A stretch of 64,000 nt of DNA from an uncultured Bacteroides sp. (GTDB lineage: Bacteria > Bacteroidota > Bacteroidia > Bacteroidales > Bacteroidaceae): NCBI GenBank assembly GCA_900556625.1, contig USPQ01000007.1:1-64000 (forward strand), read 5' to 3'. The translations under genes and the position numbers were made by a program. The notes under the pieces were generated by a model. It had not been told where the DNA came from. It did no database searches and worked only from the letters and a program-made list of their open reading frames with translations. Shown here one piece after another: positions 52,455-61,308 of this stretch (the stretch's first letter is position 1; every line of letters begins with the position of its first letter).

Positions 52455-55202
52455 ATGAAAAAGACAATTTCTCAGATTGTATCCGAACGCATCCTTATCC
52501 TAGATGGAGCAATGGGTACAATGATTCAACAATATAACCTCAAGGAAGAAGATTTTCGTGGTGAGCGGTTTGCTCATATTCCCGGACAATTGAAAGGAAA
52601 CAATGACCTGTTGTGTCTGACACGCCCGGATGTGATTCAGGATATTCACCGTAAATATCTTGAAGCCGGTGCGGATATCATCGAAACGAATACATTCAGT
52701 TCGACCACTGTTTCTATGGCTGATTATCACGTGGAAGAATACGTGCGTGAAATGAACCTTGCCGCAGTAAAACTTGCCCGCGAACTAGCCGACGAGTATA
52801 CAGCGAAGAATCCCGAAAAACCGCGTTTTGTAGCGGGCTCTGTCGGACCTACGAATAAAACCTGTTCCATGAGTCCGGATGTCAACAATCCGGCTTATCG
52901 CGCTTTAAGCTATGACGAATTGGCTGCATCCTATCAGCAACAGATGGAGGCTATGCTTGAGGGGGGAGTAGACGCTATCCTGATTGAAACCATATTTGAT
53001 ACGTTGAATGCTAAAGCGGCTATTTTTGCTGCCGGACAAGCAATGAAAACAACAGGTGTCAAAGTACCCGTTATGTTGTCGGTGACCGTATCCGATATCG
53101 GTGGAAGAACCTTATCCGGACAGACGTTAGATGCGTTTCTTGCTTCCGTTCAACATGCCGACATCTTTTCCGTCGGTTTGAACTGTTCGTTCGGTGCCCG
53201 CCAGCTGAAACCTTTTCTGGAACAATTGGCGGCACGTGCACCTTACTATATAAGTGTTTATCCGAATGCCGGTCTGCCGAATAGTCTGGGCAAATATGAT
53301 CAGACTCCTGCGGACATGGCCCATGAGGTGAAAGAATATATTCACGAAGGATTGGTCAATATTATCGGGGGCTGTTGTGGAACAACCGATGCTTACATAG
53401 CCGAGTATCCGGCTTTGGTGGAAGGTGCGAAACCCCATATTCCTGTTGCCAAGCCGGAATGTATGTGGCTCTCCGGACTTGAACTGCTGGAAGTGAAACC
53501 GGAAATCAATTTTGTGAACGTCGGCGAGCGTTGTAACGTGGCAGGCTCACGCAAATTCCTCCGGCTCATTAATGAGAAGAAATATGATGAGGCCCTTTCC
53601 ATAGCCCGCCAACAAGTGGAGGACGGAGCTTTGGTGATTGATGTGAATATGGACGACGGATTGTTGGACGCAAAGTCGGAAATGACAACTTTCCTGAATC
53701 TCATCATGTCTGAACCGGAAATAGCTCGTGTTCCGGTGATGATCGACTCTTCTAAGTGGGAGGTAATAGAAGCCGGATTGAAATGCCTTCAAGGTAAATC
53801 GGTTGTCAACTCTATTTCTTTGAAAGAAGGGGAAGAAGTCTTTCTTGAACATGCCCGGATTGTCAAACAGTATGGCGCTGCTGCCGTAGTAATGGCTTTC
53901 GATGAGAAAGGACAGGCGGATACTGCCGCCCGTAAGATAGAGGTTTGCCAACGTGCTTACCACCTTTTAGTAGATAAGGTGGGGTTCAATCCGCATGATA
54001 TTATCTTTGACCCCAACGTGCTTGCCGTAGCTACAGGGATTGAAGAGCACAATAATTACGCGGTAGATTTTATCGAAGCTACCGGATGGATTAAACGGAA
54101 TCTTCCCGGTGCCCATATCAGTGGGGGAGTCAGTAATCTTTCTTTCTCGTTTCGCGGCAATAATTATATTCGTGAAGCGATGCACGCCGTATTCCTTTAT
54201 CATGCTATTCAGCAGGGAGTGGATATGGGCATTGTGAATCCGGGAACCTCTGTTCTGTATAGCGATATCCCGACGGACGTACTGGAGAAGATTGAGGATG
54301 TCGTGTTGAACCGTCGTCCGGATGCAGCCGAACGTCTTATTGAGTTGGCGGAGTCTTTGAAAGCGACCATGAACGGAACAACCGGACAGACAGCTGTCAA
54401 GCAGGATGCATGGAGGGAGGACTCTGTTCAAGAACGTTTGAAGTATGCTTTGATGAAAGGTATCGGTGATTATCTCGAACAGGATTTGGCGGAGGCTTTG
54501 CCACTCTATAATAAAGCGGTCGATGTGATTGAAGGTCCGTTGATGGATGGAATGAATTATGTCGGTGAACTTTTCGGGGCGGGTAAAATGTTTCTTCCTC
54601 AGGTTGTAAAGACTGCGCGTACCATGAAAAAAGCCGTTGCCATCTTGCAACCCATCATCGAATCGGAAAAGACGGAGGGAACGACCTCTGCCGGAAAGAT
54701 ATTATTGGCAACCGTGAAAGGCGACGTGCATGATATTGGAAAGAATATCGTTGCCGTAGTAATGGCTTGCAACGGTTACGATATTGTTGATTTAGGAGTG
54801 ATGGTCCCAGCCGAAACCATTGTGCAGCGGGCTATTGAAGAGAAAGTGGATATGATCGGATTGAGTGGGCTGATTACGCCGTCTCTCGAAGAAATGGCTC
54901 ATGTGGCAGGTGAACTTGAGAAAGCGGGATTGGATATTCCTCTTTTGATTGGTGGAGCCACCACGTCGAAGATGCATACGGCATTAAAAATAGCTCCTGT
55001 CTATCATGCTCCGGTAGTGCATTTGAAAGACGCTTCCCAGAATGCGGGCGTTGCCGCCAGATTGTTGAATCCACAGGCGAAAGCCGAACTGGTAAATGAG
55101 TTGGAAACGGAATATAGAGCGCTTCGTGAAAAGAGTGGTTTGCTGCGTCGTGAAACCGTCTCATTGGAAGAGGCCCAGAAGAACCGGCTGAATCTGTTTT
55201 AG
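52455..55202 (+). CDS. metH: cobalamin-dependent methionine synthase MetH lacking the reactivation domain
   Basis: A 915-residue enzyme that methylates homocysteine with methyltetrahydrofolate through B12. Homocysteine domain (about 1-325) with zinc ligands Cys244, Cys307 and Cys308 (GLNCSFG, GGCCGT); pterin domain (about 340-610, FVNVGERCNVAGS, DVNMDDGLLD); cap (about 640-735); B12 domain (about 745-880) with His759 in DVHDIGKN. The protein ends at the point where the C-terminal AdoMet-binding activation domain would begin (E. coli MetH is 1227 aa). The clean end at a domain border suggests a natural short form, not a broken gene; reactivation is presumably carried out by a protein encoded elsewhere. 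Confidence 0.95.
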   Translation: MKKTISQIVSERILILDGAMGTMIQQYNLKEEDFRGERFAHIPGQLKGNNDLLCLTRPDVIQDIHRKYLEAGADIIETNTFSSTTVSMADYHVEEYVREMNLAAVKLARELADEYTAKNPEKPRFVAGSVGPTNKTCSMSPDVNNPAYRALSYDELAASYQQQMEAMLEGGVDAILIETIFDTLNAKAAIFAAGQAMKTTGVKVPVMLSVTVSDIGGRTLSGQTLDAFLASVQHADIFSVGLNCSFGARQLKPFLEQLAARAPYYISVYPNAGLPNSLGKYDQTPADMAHEVKEYIHEGLVNIIGGCCGTTDAYIAEYPALVEGAKPHIPVAKPECMWLSGLELLEVKPEINFVNVGERCNVAGSRKFLRLINEKKYDEALSIARQQVEDGALVIDVNMDDGLLDAKSEMTTFLNLIMSEPEIARVPVMIDSSKWEVIEAGLKCLQGKSVVNSISLKEGEEVFLEHARIVKQYGAAAVVMAFDEKGQADTAARKIEVCQRAYHLLVDKVGFNPHDIIFDPNVLAVATGIEEHNNYAVDFIEATGWIKRNLPGAHISGGVSNLSFSFRGNNYIREAMHAVFLYHAIQQGVDMGIVNPGTSVLYSDIPTDVLEKIEDVVLNRRPDAAERLIELAESLKATMNGTTGQTAVKQDAWREDSVQERLKYALMKGIGDYLEQDLAEALPLYNKAVDVIEGPLMDGMNYVGELFGAGKMFLPQVVKTARTMKKAVAILQPIIESEKTEGTTSAGKILLATVKGDVHDIGKNIVAVVMACNGYDIVDLGVMVPAETIVQRAIEEKVDMIGLSGLITPSLEEMAHVAGELEKAGLDIPLLIGGATTSKMHTALKIAPVYHAPVVHLKDASQNAGVAARLLNPQAKAELVNELETEYRALREKSGLLRRETVSLEEAQKNRLNLF

Positions 55203-55254
55203 CATTCTGTATAAGAAAAAAGATACGTTATAATCAGTATTAGTAAGCAAAAGT

Positions 55255-55284
55255 TTTGTCTTTTCGATAAATTCCTTACATTTG
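55255..55284 (+). promoter_or_regulatory. promoter of the symporter small protein and symporter pseudogene
   Basis: TTTG at 55255-55258 and TACATTTG at 55277-55284 with an 18-bp spacer; transcription should begin about 25 bp before the start of the 41-residue protein. Confidence 0.65.
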
Positions 55285-55314
55285 CGTTCTGATTAATTCA
55301 TATCTAATACGTAA

Positions 55315-55440
55315 ATGTTTGGAATAGACGACCCTTTTATCATTTTGCCATACCTGCTTTCAGTGGTATGCGTGGTGTTTGCGGTCTGGTTCGGGCTGGA
55401 ATATTGGAATAAGGACGACGAAAAAGACGAAACACGATGA
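55315..55440 (+). CDS. symporter small accessory protein (41 aa)
   Basis: A short gene encoding one TM helix (ILPYLLSVVCVVFAVWFGLEYW) with an acidic/basic tail (NKDDEKDETR). Its stop overlaps the start of the sodium:solute symporter gene as ATGA, so the two are translationally coupled. Small single-TM proteins in this place are known as symporter small accessory proteins. It appears intact and has a good promoter, even though the symporter next to it is broken. Confidence 0.75.
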   Translation: MFGIDDPFIILPYLLSVVCVVFAVWFGLEYWNKDDEKDETR

Positions 55441-56472
55441 ATACATTTACACTTGGACTGATTGTGGTAGCCTATCTGCTGTCACTCGCTTATTTAGGCT
55501 TTCTGGGATATAAGAAAACGACGTCCGCCAGCGATTATCTGGTAGGTGGCCGTCAGATGAATCCTATCGTTATGGTACTTTCCTATGGGGCTACTTTCAT
55601 TTCGGCGTCCGCTATCGTTGGTTTCGGGGGAGTGGCTGCTGCTTTCGGAATGGGAATCCAATGGCTGTGTTTCCTCAATATGTTTATCGGAGTTGTCATT
55701 GCCTTTATCTTTTTCGGTTTGCGTACCCGACGTATGGGGGTAAAACTGAATGTGAGTACTTTACCGAAGCCAATAAGGAATTGACGGCAATTGCTCCGTT
55801 AGTTCCGGAAAAGTTCAGGGTATTGGGACATCAAGGGTGGACGGCAATGCCAGTGACCGGTTCTCCGCAATGGTATTCATTGGTTACTTCCCTTATTCGG
55901 GGAGTGGGAATCGGTTGTCTTGCACAACCTCAGCTGGTGGTTCGTTTTATGACTGTGGAGAGCAGCAAGCAGTTGAATCGCGGGGTGTTCATCGGTTGTT
56001 TTTTCTTGATAATAACCGTAGGAGCTATCTATCATGCCGACGCATTGAGCAATCTATTCTTTTTGAAGACGGAGGGTGCGGTAGCAACGGAGTATGTCTA
56101 CGTTCAGTTCGCAATTCCATACGATGGGGGCTTCCGTCGGTTCCGATATTTATGGGACGTACAAACCCCGTTCGCGTGACAAGTTGACTAACGTTATTCG
56201 TCTTGGGGTACTGTTTTCTATCTTGGTCAGTTATATTATTTGTTATATGCTTCCGCATGACATCATAGCACGTGGCACTTCTATCTTCATGGGAATCTGT
56301 GCCGCTGCTTTCCTGCCCGCCTATTTCTGTATTGGGTATCTGTAAGGCGCTGTTTGGCAGGGATGTGCTGATCTCCACCTATCCTTTTTCGGTCATAGAT
56401 CCGATATTGTTTGCGTTGCCTCTGTCTGTGTTGGCTATTATCGGAGTCAGCATGATGACCTATAAGAAATAA
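55437..56472 (+). pseudogene. sodium:solute symporter (SSS) pseudogene with three internal deletions
   Basis: Four fragments of one SSS-family transporter lie in order on the plus strand: 55437 to about 55766 (MNTFTLGLIVVAYLL...RTRRMGVKLNVST), about 55769-56091 (FTEANKELTAIAPL...TEGAVATE), about 56091-56330 (SMSTFSSQFHTMGAS...LPAYFC) and about 56333-56472 (LGICKALFGRD...MMTYKK). They are in three different reading frames (mod 3: 0, 2, 0, 1). At each junction a stretch of expected protein is missing, so these are deletions and not single-base shifts. About 335 codons remain of the 500 or more usual for the family. The stop is in place. No functional transporter can be made. Confidence 0.85.
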
Positions 56473-56475
56473 GTA

Positions 56476-57867
56476 TTACGCTTTGATTTTCTTTTTGTAG
56501 GATTCATAGCGCGACAGGATGTCACGGACAAAATTATAAGTTTCTATGCCACGAAAATATCCGTTTTTACAGATCGGGTCGGTGAAGTACTCTTCATTGC
56601 TCTTGAGCAAGATGAAGTTTTCTACATTGTCTTTCCATACCAGTTTGTTCTTACCGTATTTCTCGGCCAGTGCCATCGCATCATAAATATGTCCTAATCC
56701 GGCATTGTAGGAAGCCAGGATAAAACTGAGACGTTCCTGCTTATCGGGAATCATGCTGAGACTACGGTCGGTAGCTGCGATATATTTGACTGCCGCTTTG
56801 ACACTTTCTTCCGGATTCTGTTCCTTTCCGGGCGGAACTCCCATAGCCCGTGCGGTAGCGGGCATTAATTGCATCAGCCCTTTTGCTCCGGCCCAAGACA
56901 CGGCTGTGGTATCGAAATTGGATTCCGTGTAAGCCAATGAAGCAAGCATACGCCAATCCCAACCGATATCTTTGGAGTACTTCTTGAATAAATCATCATA
57001 GTGCGATATCTTCCCCTCTCTTAGTGAAAGGATAGGAGAATGGGGCATCATTTTGCTATTCTCGAAGTAGCGTTTCATACTGGCTGTATAGGCAGGAGAG
57101 GTCATATTTTCCTCATGCCATTTGGTGGCTGCTGCCGCCAGCTCGGGACAGTCTTTTCTCACAGCCCATGATGAACGTTGGTCAAAACTGATAGACAAGC
57201 CAATATTTAAGTTGGGATAATACGTTTTATTAAGCTTGGCCAAATCGTTGTCGGCTACCGTGTATGGAATCTTGCCTTGTGCTACTTGTGTGATCAGGTC
57301 TTCGGTAGTGATACTGTCATTGGTTACCTTATGGATTTGAATGCCGCTTCCCAATTCGTTGTTCAGGTTGACAAGACGGTCGTAATACTTTCCGGGCTTT
57401 ACATAGATATCTTTCCCTATCAGTTCCGTTACATCTTTCAAGGGTTTTTGTTTTCCTTTTCCCTGTTGCACAATAACCTGATGGGTGATGATATCCTCAC
57501 CGCAATAGATAAGGCTGTCTTTCCATTCCTTTGTTACGGGTAGATTGTAGGCAATCATGTCTCCTTCGCCTGCCAGTAATTTCCGGATCAGTTCATCGAC
57601 ACTGTTAGCTACTTCGATCCTAAGTTTTAATCCCAGACTTTTGGCAAACTGACCGCTAAGTTCGTATTGAAATCCCATTTCCTGTCCCCGATAAATGAAG
57701 TAGGAAGTAGAACTGTATAGTGTCAATACAACCAGTTCGCCGCTGTCTTTTATCTGCGGAAGGTCGTATGCGTTCTCGCTTACAGGATTGGGTCGCGTGT
57801 TCTTACATCCGAACACGCAACAGAATAATACAAGGAATAAAGGAATAATCAGTGTCCTAACGCCCAT
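56476..57867 (-). CDS. mltF: MltF-like membrane-bound lytic transglycosylase
   Basis: A 463-residue lipoprotein (lipobox VFGC, Cys21). An N-terminal periplasmic solute-binding-type domain (SBP_bac_3, about 40-275; ELVVLTLYSSTSYFIYRGQEMGFQYEL) is joined to a C-terminal SLT domain (about 295-440) with catalytic Glu315 in AYTESNFDTTAVSWAGAKGLMQLMPATA and the LASYNAG motif. It cleaves peptidoglycan glycan strands. The two-domain form is that of E. coli MltF. Its stop lies 3 bp from the convergent symporter pseudogene; it follows udk by 17 bp in the same direction. Confidence 0.92.
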   Translation of the reverse strand: MGVRTLIIPLFLVLFCCVFGCKNTRPNPVSENAYDLPQIKDSGELVVLTLYSSTSYFIYRGQEMGFQYELSGQFAKSLGLKLRIEVANSVDELIRKLLAGEGDMIAYNLPVTKEWKDSLIYCGEDIITHQVIVQQGKGKQKPLKDVTELIGKDIYVKPGKYYDRLVNLNNELGSGIQIHKVTNDSITTEDLITQVAQGKIPYTVADNDLAKLNKTYYPNLNIGLSISFDQRSSWAVRKDCPELAAAATKWHEENMTSPAYTASMKRYFENSKMMPHSPILSLREGKISHYDDLFKKYSKDIGWDWRMLASLAYTESNFDTTAVSWAGAKGLMQLMPATARAMGVPPGKEQNPEESVKAAVKYIAATDRSLSMIPDKQERLSFILASYNAGLGHIYDAMALAEKYGKNKLVWKDNVENFILLKSNEEYFTDPICKNGYFRGIETYNFVRDILSRYESYKKKIKA

Positions 57868-57884
57868 TCTTTAATTTTCAATTT

Positions 57885-58496
57885 TTAATTCTTGAGGTGC
57901 TTCTTGATATACATTGTCAGAATATCAATAGCTACCTTATTGTTTCCACCTTCCGGTACAATAAGATCGGCATAACGCTTGCAAGGTTCGATGAATTGTA
58001 GATGCATTGGTTTCAGAACCCGCGTATAACGTTCCATGACCGCTTCGGCAGTACGTCCGCGTTCAATCACGTCTCTTTGGATAACACGTATCAGTCGTTC
58101 GTCAGGATCAGCGTCTACAAATATTTTAAGGTCCATCATGTTGCGCAATTTTTTATCACATAAAGCAAGGATTCCCTCAATGATAACCACTTCGCGAGGT
58201 TCGATGTGAATCGTTTCGGGCTGCCGTGTACATGTAAGATAAGAATAGGTAGGCTGTTCAATGCTTTTTCCTTCTTTCAACAGCATGATATGCTTAGATA
58301 GCAAACTCCATTCGAAAGCGTCCGGATGGTCGAAATTGATATTCTGACGTTCTTCCACCGGGACGTGGCTGCTGTCTTTGTAGTATGAGTCCTGAGGTAG
58401 TAACACCACTTCTCCTGTGGGGAGACTTTCTATGATTTTCCGTACAACGGTGGTCTTTCCGGAACCTGTTCCGCCTGCTATGCCTATTATTAACAT
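57885..58496 (-). CDS. udk: uridine kinase
   Basis: A 203-residue pyrimidine-salvage enzyme phosphorylating uridine and cytidine. P-loop GIAGGTGSGKTT (from residue 5), LPQDSYYKDSSH, NFDHPDAFEW, the YSYLTCTRQPET segment and the lid DPDERLIRVIQRDVIERGRT are all present. Length is normal for Bacteroides. Probably co-transcribed with the downstream MltF-like gene (17-bp gap). A reverse-strand -7 box TATATTTG is at 58561-58568. Confidence 0.96.
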   Translation of the reverse strand: MLIIGIAGGTGSGKTTVVRKIIESLPTGEVVLLPQDSYYKDSSHVPVEERQNINFDHPDAFEWSLLSKHIMLLKEGKSIEQPTYSYLTCTRQPETIHIEPREVVIIEGILALCDKKLRNMMDLKIFVDADPDERLIRVIQRDVIERGRTAEAVMERYTRVLKPMHLQFIEPCKRYADLIVPEGGNNKVAIDILTMYIKKHLKN

Positions 58497-58527
58497 CTCT
58501 TTAAGTATATATTTAAACTAAATGGAG

Positions 58528-58568
58528 TAAATTTGCATTGTTTATACAGTATATAGAAGACAAATATA
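58528..58568. promoter_or_regulatory. divergent -7 boxes for udk and the Dabb gene
   Basis: Plus strand TAAATTTG (58528-58535) for the Dabb/dsbD unit and minus strand TATATTTG (58561-58568) for udk. The two predicted transcripts cross, starting within the same 40 bp. Clear -33 boxes are not seen. Confidence 0.4.
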
Positions 58569-58596
58569 GAAACAATTCATTAAAATAGCAACGGTA

Positions 58597-58896
58597 ATGG
58601 TAAAACACATTGTATTATTTAAGTTAAAAGACGATGTTCCCGCTGAAGAGAAGCTGGCAGTCATGACTAAATTTAAGGAAGCGATAGAAGCACTTCCCGC
58701 TAAAATCTCTGTAATCCGTAAGGTAGAGGTCGGATTGAATATAAATCCGGGTGAGACTTGGAACATCGCGCTTTACAGTGAGTTTGATACTTTAGAAGAT
58801 GTGAGATACTATGCAACGCATCCGGAACATGTTGCGGCCGGTAAGATTCTGGCTGAAACAAAGGAAAGCCGTGCGTGCGTGGATTATGAGTTATAA
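58597..58896 (+). CDS. Dabb-family stress-responsive alpha/beta-barrel protein
   Basis: A 99-residue dimeric ferredoxin-like-fold protein of the Dabb family: MVKHIVLFKLKDDVPAEEK at the N-terminus, the ISVIRKVEVGLNINPGETWNIALYSEFDTLEDVRYYATHPEH core and a C-terminal SRACVDYEL. The plant homologues are stress-induced; bacterial roles are mostly unknown. It precedes dsbD by 17 bp and is likely co-transcribed. Confidence 0.88.
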   Translation: MVKHIVLFKLKDDVPAEEKLAVMTKFKEAIEALPAKISVIRKVEVGLNINPGETWNIALYSEFDTLEDVRYYATHPEHVAAGKILAETKESRACVDYEL

Positions 58897-58913
58897 CCCC
58901 CAATAATAAAAGA

Positions 58914-60965
58914 ATGAAAAAACTATTTTCTTTTCTGCTTTTAAACTTTGTGGTCTATGTGTTGCAAGCGCAGATACAGGATCCTGTGAAATTTAAAACG
59001 GAGTTGAAATCTCTTTCCGATACGGAAGCGGAGATTGTATTTACTGCAACCATTGACAAGGGGTGGCATGTATATTCTACTGAGCTTGGGGACGGAGGAC
59101 CTATTTCCGCCACATTCAACGTCGATAGCAAATCGGGGATTGAACCGGTAGGAAAGTTGAAACCGGTAGGTAAGGAGATAGCTGCTTTCGACAAGTTGTT
59201 CGAGATGAAAGTACGCTATTTCGAGAACACGGCTAAGTTTATCCAAAAGGTGAAGTTCACAGGAGGGGCTTATGCGATAGATGGGTATCTGGAATATGGA
59301 GCTTGTAATGATGAAAGTTGCCTGCCTCCGACACAGGTTCCGTTCAAGTTTGCCGGAGAAGCTAAGGGTAATACGGTGGCGGCTAAAGAGGACAAATCGG
59401 TTAAAGAGGATAAAGCAGACAAGACAGAGACAGATTTAGCTGTTTCAAAAGATACGGTTGCCATGACCGAACTGCTTCCCGCTACTCCGGTGGATGCGTC
59501 TACAGGTATCCAGCCTGCTGTTGCATCCAGTGAGCTTTGGAAGCCGGTCATTAGTGAACTGCAAGCGCTGGGAGAGGAGCATGGACAGAAAGATATGTCT
59601 TGGATATATATATTCATAACAGGTTTTCTAGGTGGATTATTGGCATTGTTTACTCCTTGTGTATGGCCGATTATTCCGATGACCGTCAGTTTCTTTCTGA
59701 AACGTAGCAAGGATAAGAAGAAAGGTATTCGTGACGCATGGACGTACGGTGCGTCTATCGTAGTGATTTATGTTGCGTTGGGGTTGGCTATTACACTGAT
59801 TTTCGGTGCCAGTGCGCTGAATGCTTTGTCTACCAATGCTATCTTTAATATTCTTTTCTTCTTGATGTTGGTGGTTTTTGCAGCTTCATTCTTTGGAGCT
59901 TTCGAGATCAGGCTCCCGTCGAAGTGGGGAAATGCGGTAGATAGTAAGGCTGAATCAACGACCGGTCTGTTGAGTATCTTCCTGATGGCTTTCACTCTAT
60001 CTTTGGTGTCTTTCTCTTGCACAGGTCCGATTATCGGATTTTTGCTCGTACAGGTGTCTACAACGGGAAGTGTGGTTGCTCCGGCAATTGGTATGTTAGG
60101 ATTTGCCATTGCATTGGCTCTGCCGTTTACTCTGTTCGCTCTGTTCCCGTCATGGCTGAAATCTATGCCGAAGTCTGGTGGATGGATGAATGTGATAAAG
60201 GTGACGTTGGGCTTTCTTGAATTGGCATTCGCACTTAAGTTCTTGTCGGTAGCCGATTTGGCATACGGATGGAGACTGCTCGACCGTGAAACGTTCCTTG
60301 CTTTGTGGATCGTGATTTTTGCTTTGCTTGGATTCTATTTGTTGGGTAAGGTTAAATTCCCGCACGACGATGATGATAATAAGGTAGGAGTTACCCGTTT
60401 TTTTATGGCGCTTATTTCTTTGGCGTTTGCGGTATATATGGTTCCCGGTTTGTGGGGAGCACCGTTGAAGGCGGTAAGTGCATTCGCTCCGCCTATGCAT
60501 ACGCAGGATTTTAACTTGTATGAGAATGAGGTGCATCCAAAATTCAAGGATTACGAGCTGGGAATGGAGTATGCCCGCCAGCAAGGTAAGCCGGTTATGA
60601 TTGACTTTACCGGACATGGTTGTGTGAATTGCCGTAAGATGGAAGCTGCCGTATGGACAGATTCAAAGGTGAGTGATATTATTAATAAGGATTATGTGCT
60701 CATCTCTTTATATGTAGATGATAAAACTCCGCTTTCGGAACCGGTGAAAGTAGTAGAAAATGGTACAGAACGTACATTGCGTACTGTAGGCGACAAATGG
60801 AGTTATCTGCAACGTGTGAAATTCGGTGCCAACGCCCAGCCTTTCTATGTATTGCTGGATGGTCAGGGAAAACCGTTGAACAAGTCGTATGCTTATGATG
60901 AAGATATAACTAAATATATTGACTTCCTGCAAGTAGGACTGGAAAATTATAGGAAGGAGAAGTAA
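58914..60965 (+). CDS. dsbD: thiol:disulfide interchange protein DsbD-like
   Basis: A 683-residue inner membrane protein that carries electrons from cytoplasmic thioredoxin to the periplasm. Signal peptide (MKKLFSFLLLNFVVYVLQAQ), N-terminal DsbD-alpha-like domain (about 25-150, with GACNDESCLPP), a linker rich in Lys/Asp/Thr, an eight-TM domain (about 230-515) with Cys249 in FTPCVWPIIPM and Cys369 in SFSCTGPIIG, and a C-terminal thioredoxin domain with CVNC (570-573). All three redox pairs can be traced. Followed by a strong terminator. Confidence 0.93.
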   Translation: MKKLFSFLLLNFVVYVLQAQIQDPVKFKTELKSLSDTEAEIVFTATIDKGWHVYSTELGDGGPISATFNVDSKSGIEPVGKLKPVGKEIAAFDKLFEMKVRYFENTAKFIQKVKFTGGAYAIDGYLEYGACNDESCLPPTQVPFKFAGEAKGNTVAAKEDKSVKEDKADKTETDLAVSKDTVAMTELLPATPVDASTGIQPAVASSELWKPVISELQALGEEHGQKDMSWIYIFITGFLGGLLALFTPCVWPIIPMTVSFFLKRSKDKKKGIRDAWTYGASIVVIYVALGLAITLIFGASALNALSTNAIFNILFFLMLVVFAASFFGAFEIRLPSKWGNAVDSKAESTTGLLSIFLMAFTLSLVSFSCTGPIIGFLLVQVSTTGSVVAPAIGMLGFAIALALPFTLFALFPSWLKSMPKSGGWMNVIKVTLGFLELAFALKFLSVADLAYGWRLLDRETFLALWIVIFALLGFYLLGKVKFPHDDDDNKVGVTRFFMALISLAFAVYMVPGLWGAPLKAVSAFAPPMHTQDFNLYENEVHPKFKDYELGMEYARQQGKPVMIDFTGHGCVNCRKMEAAVWTDSKVSDIINKDYVLISLYVDDKTPLSEPVKVVENGTERTLRTVGDKWSYLQRVKFGANAQPFYVLLDGQGKPLNKSYAYDEDITKYIDFLQVGLENYRKEK

Positions 60966-61308
60966 TGACTTCTCTGGCGATGGATTAATAAAAGGCGACT
61001 TCATTCTTGGATGAAGCCGCCTTTTATTTTTTTTATTTCGTCTCTACCAGCCAACGATTGATATTGTGTAAATTCCACACCTATCTTCATACTTTCCGAT
61101 GGCCTTTCTGATAAGGAATCAGATATTTCCGATATAAAATCCTTGATCGCACGTTCTTTTCTAAAGATACAATATGCAAATGAGAATTTAGGCAGAAGAC
61201 GAATATAATCTTTTTCAGAATGTTTTCAGTATCATGTTTTTTCTTTGCGTAGAATAAATATATATATTTTCGGCAATTTGGCGCAGAACTATTCGGTTAT
61301 TTGACTTT
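60966..61308. other. 343-bp intergenic region between dsbD and the AbiE pair
   Basis: Holds the dsbD terminator (60991-61033). The remainder (61034-61308) is A/T-rich with no promoter or gene I can support; it marks the left boundary of the toxin-antitoxin module. Confidence 0.55.
60991..61033 (+). terminator. terminator after dsbD
   Basis: 14-bp stem AAAGGCGACTTCAT / ATGAAGCCGCCTTT with one mismatch and a long T-rich tail. Confidence 0.85.

Noticed and set aside
52455..55202. metH as a truncated pseudogene
   Set aside because: The end falls at a domain boundary and the frame is intact, so a natural short form is more likely.
55437..56472. Symporter fragments read as programmed frameshifting or an intron
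   Set aside because: Coding sequence is missing at each junction; there is no extra sequence to splice out and no slippery site, so deletions explain it better.
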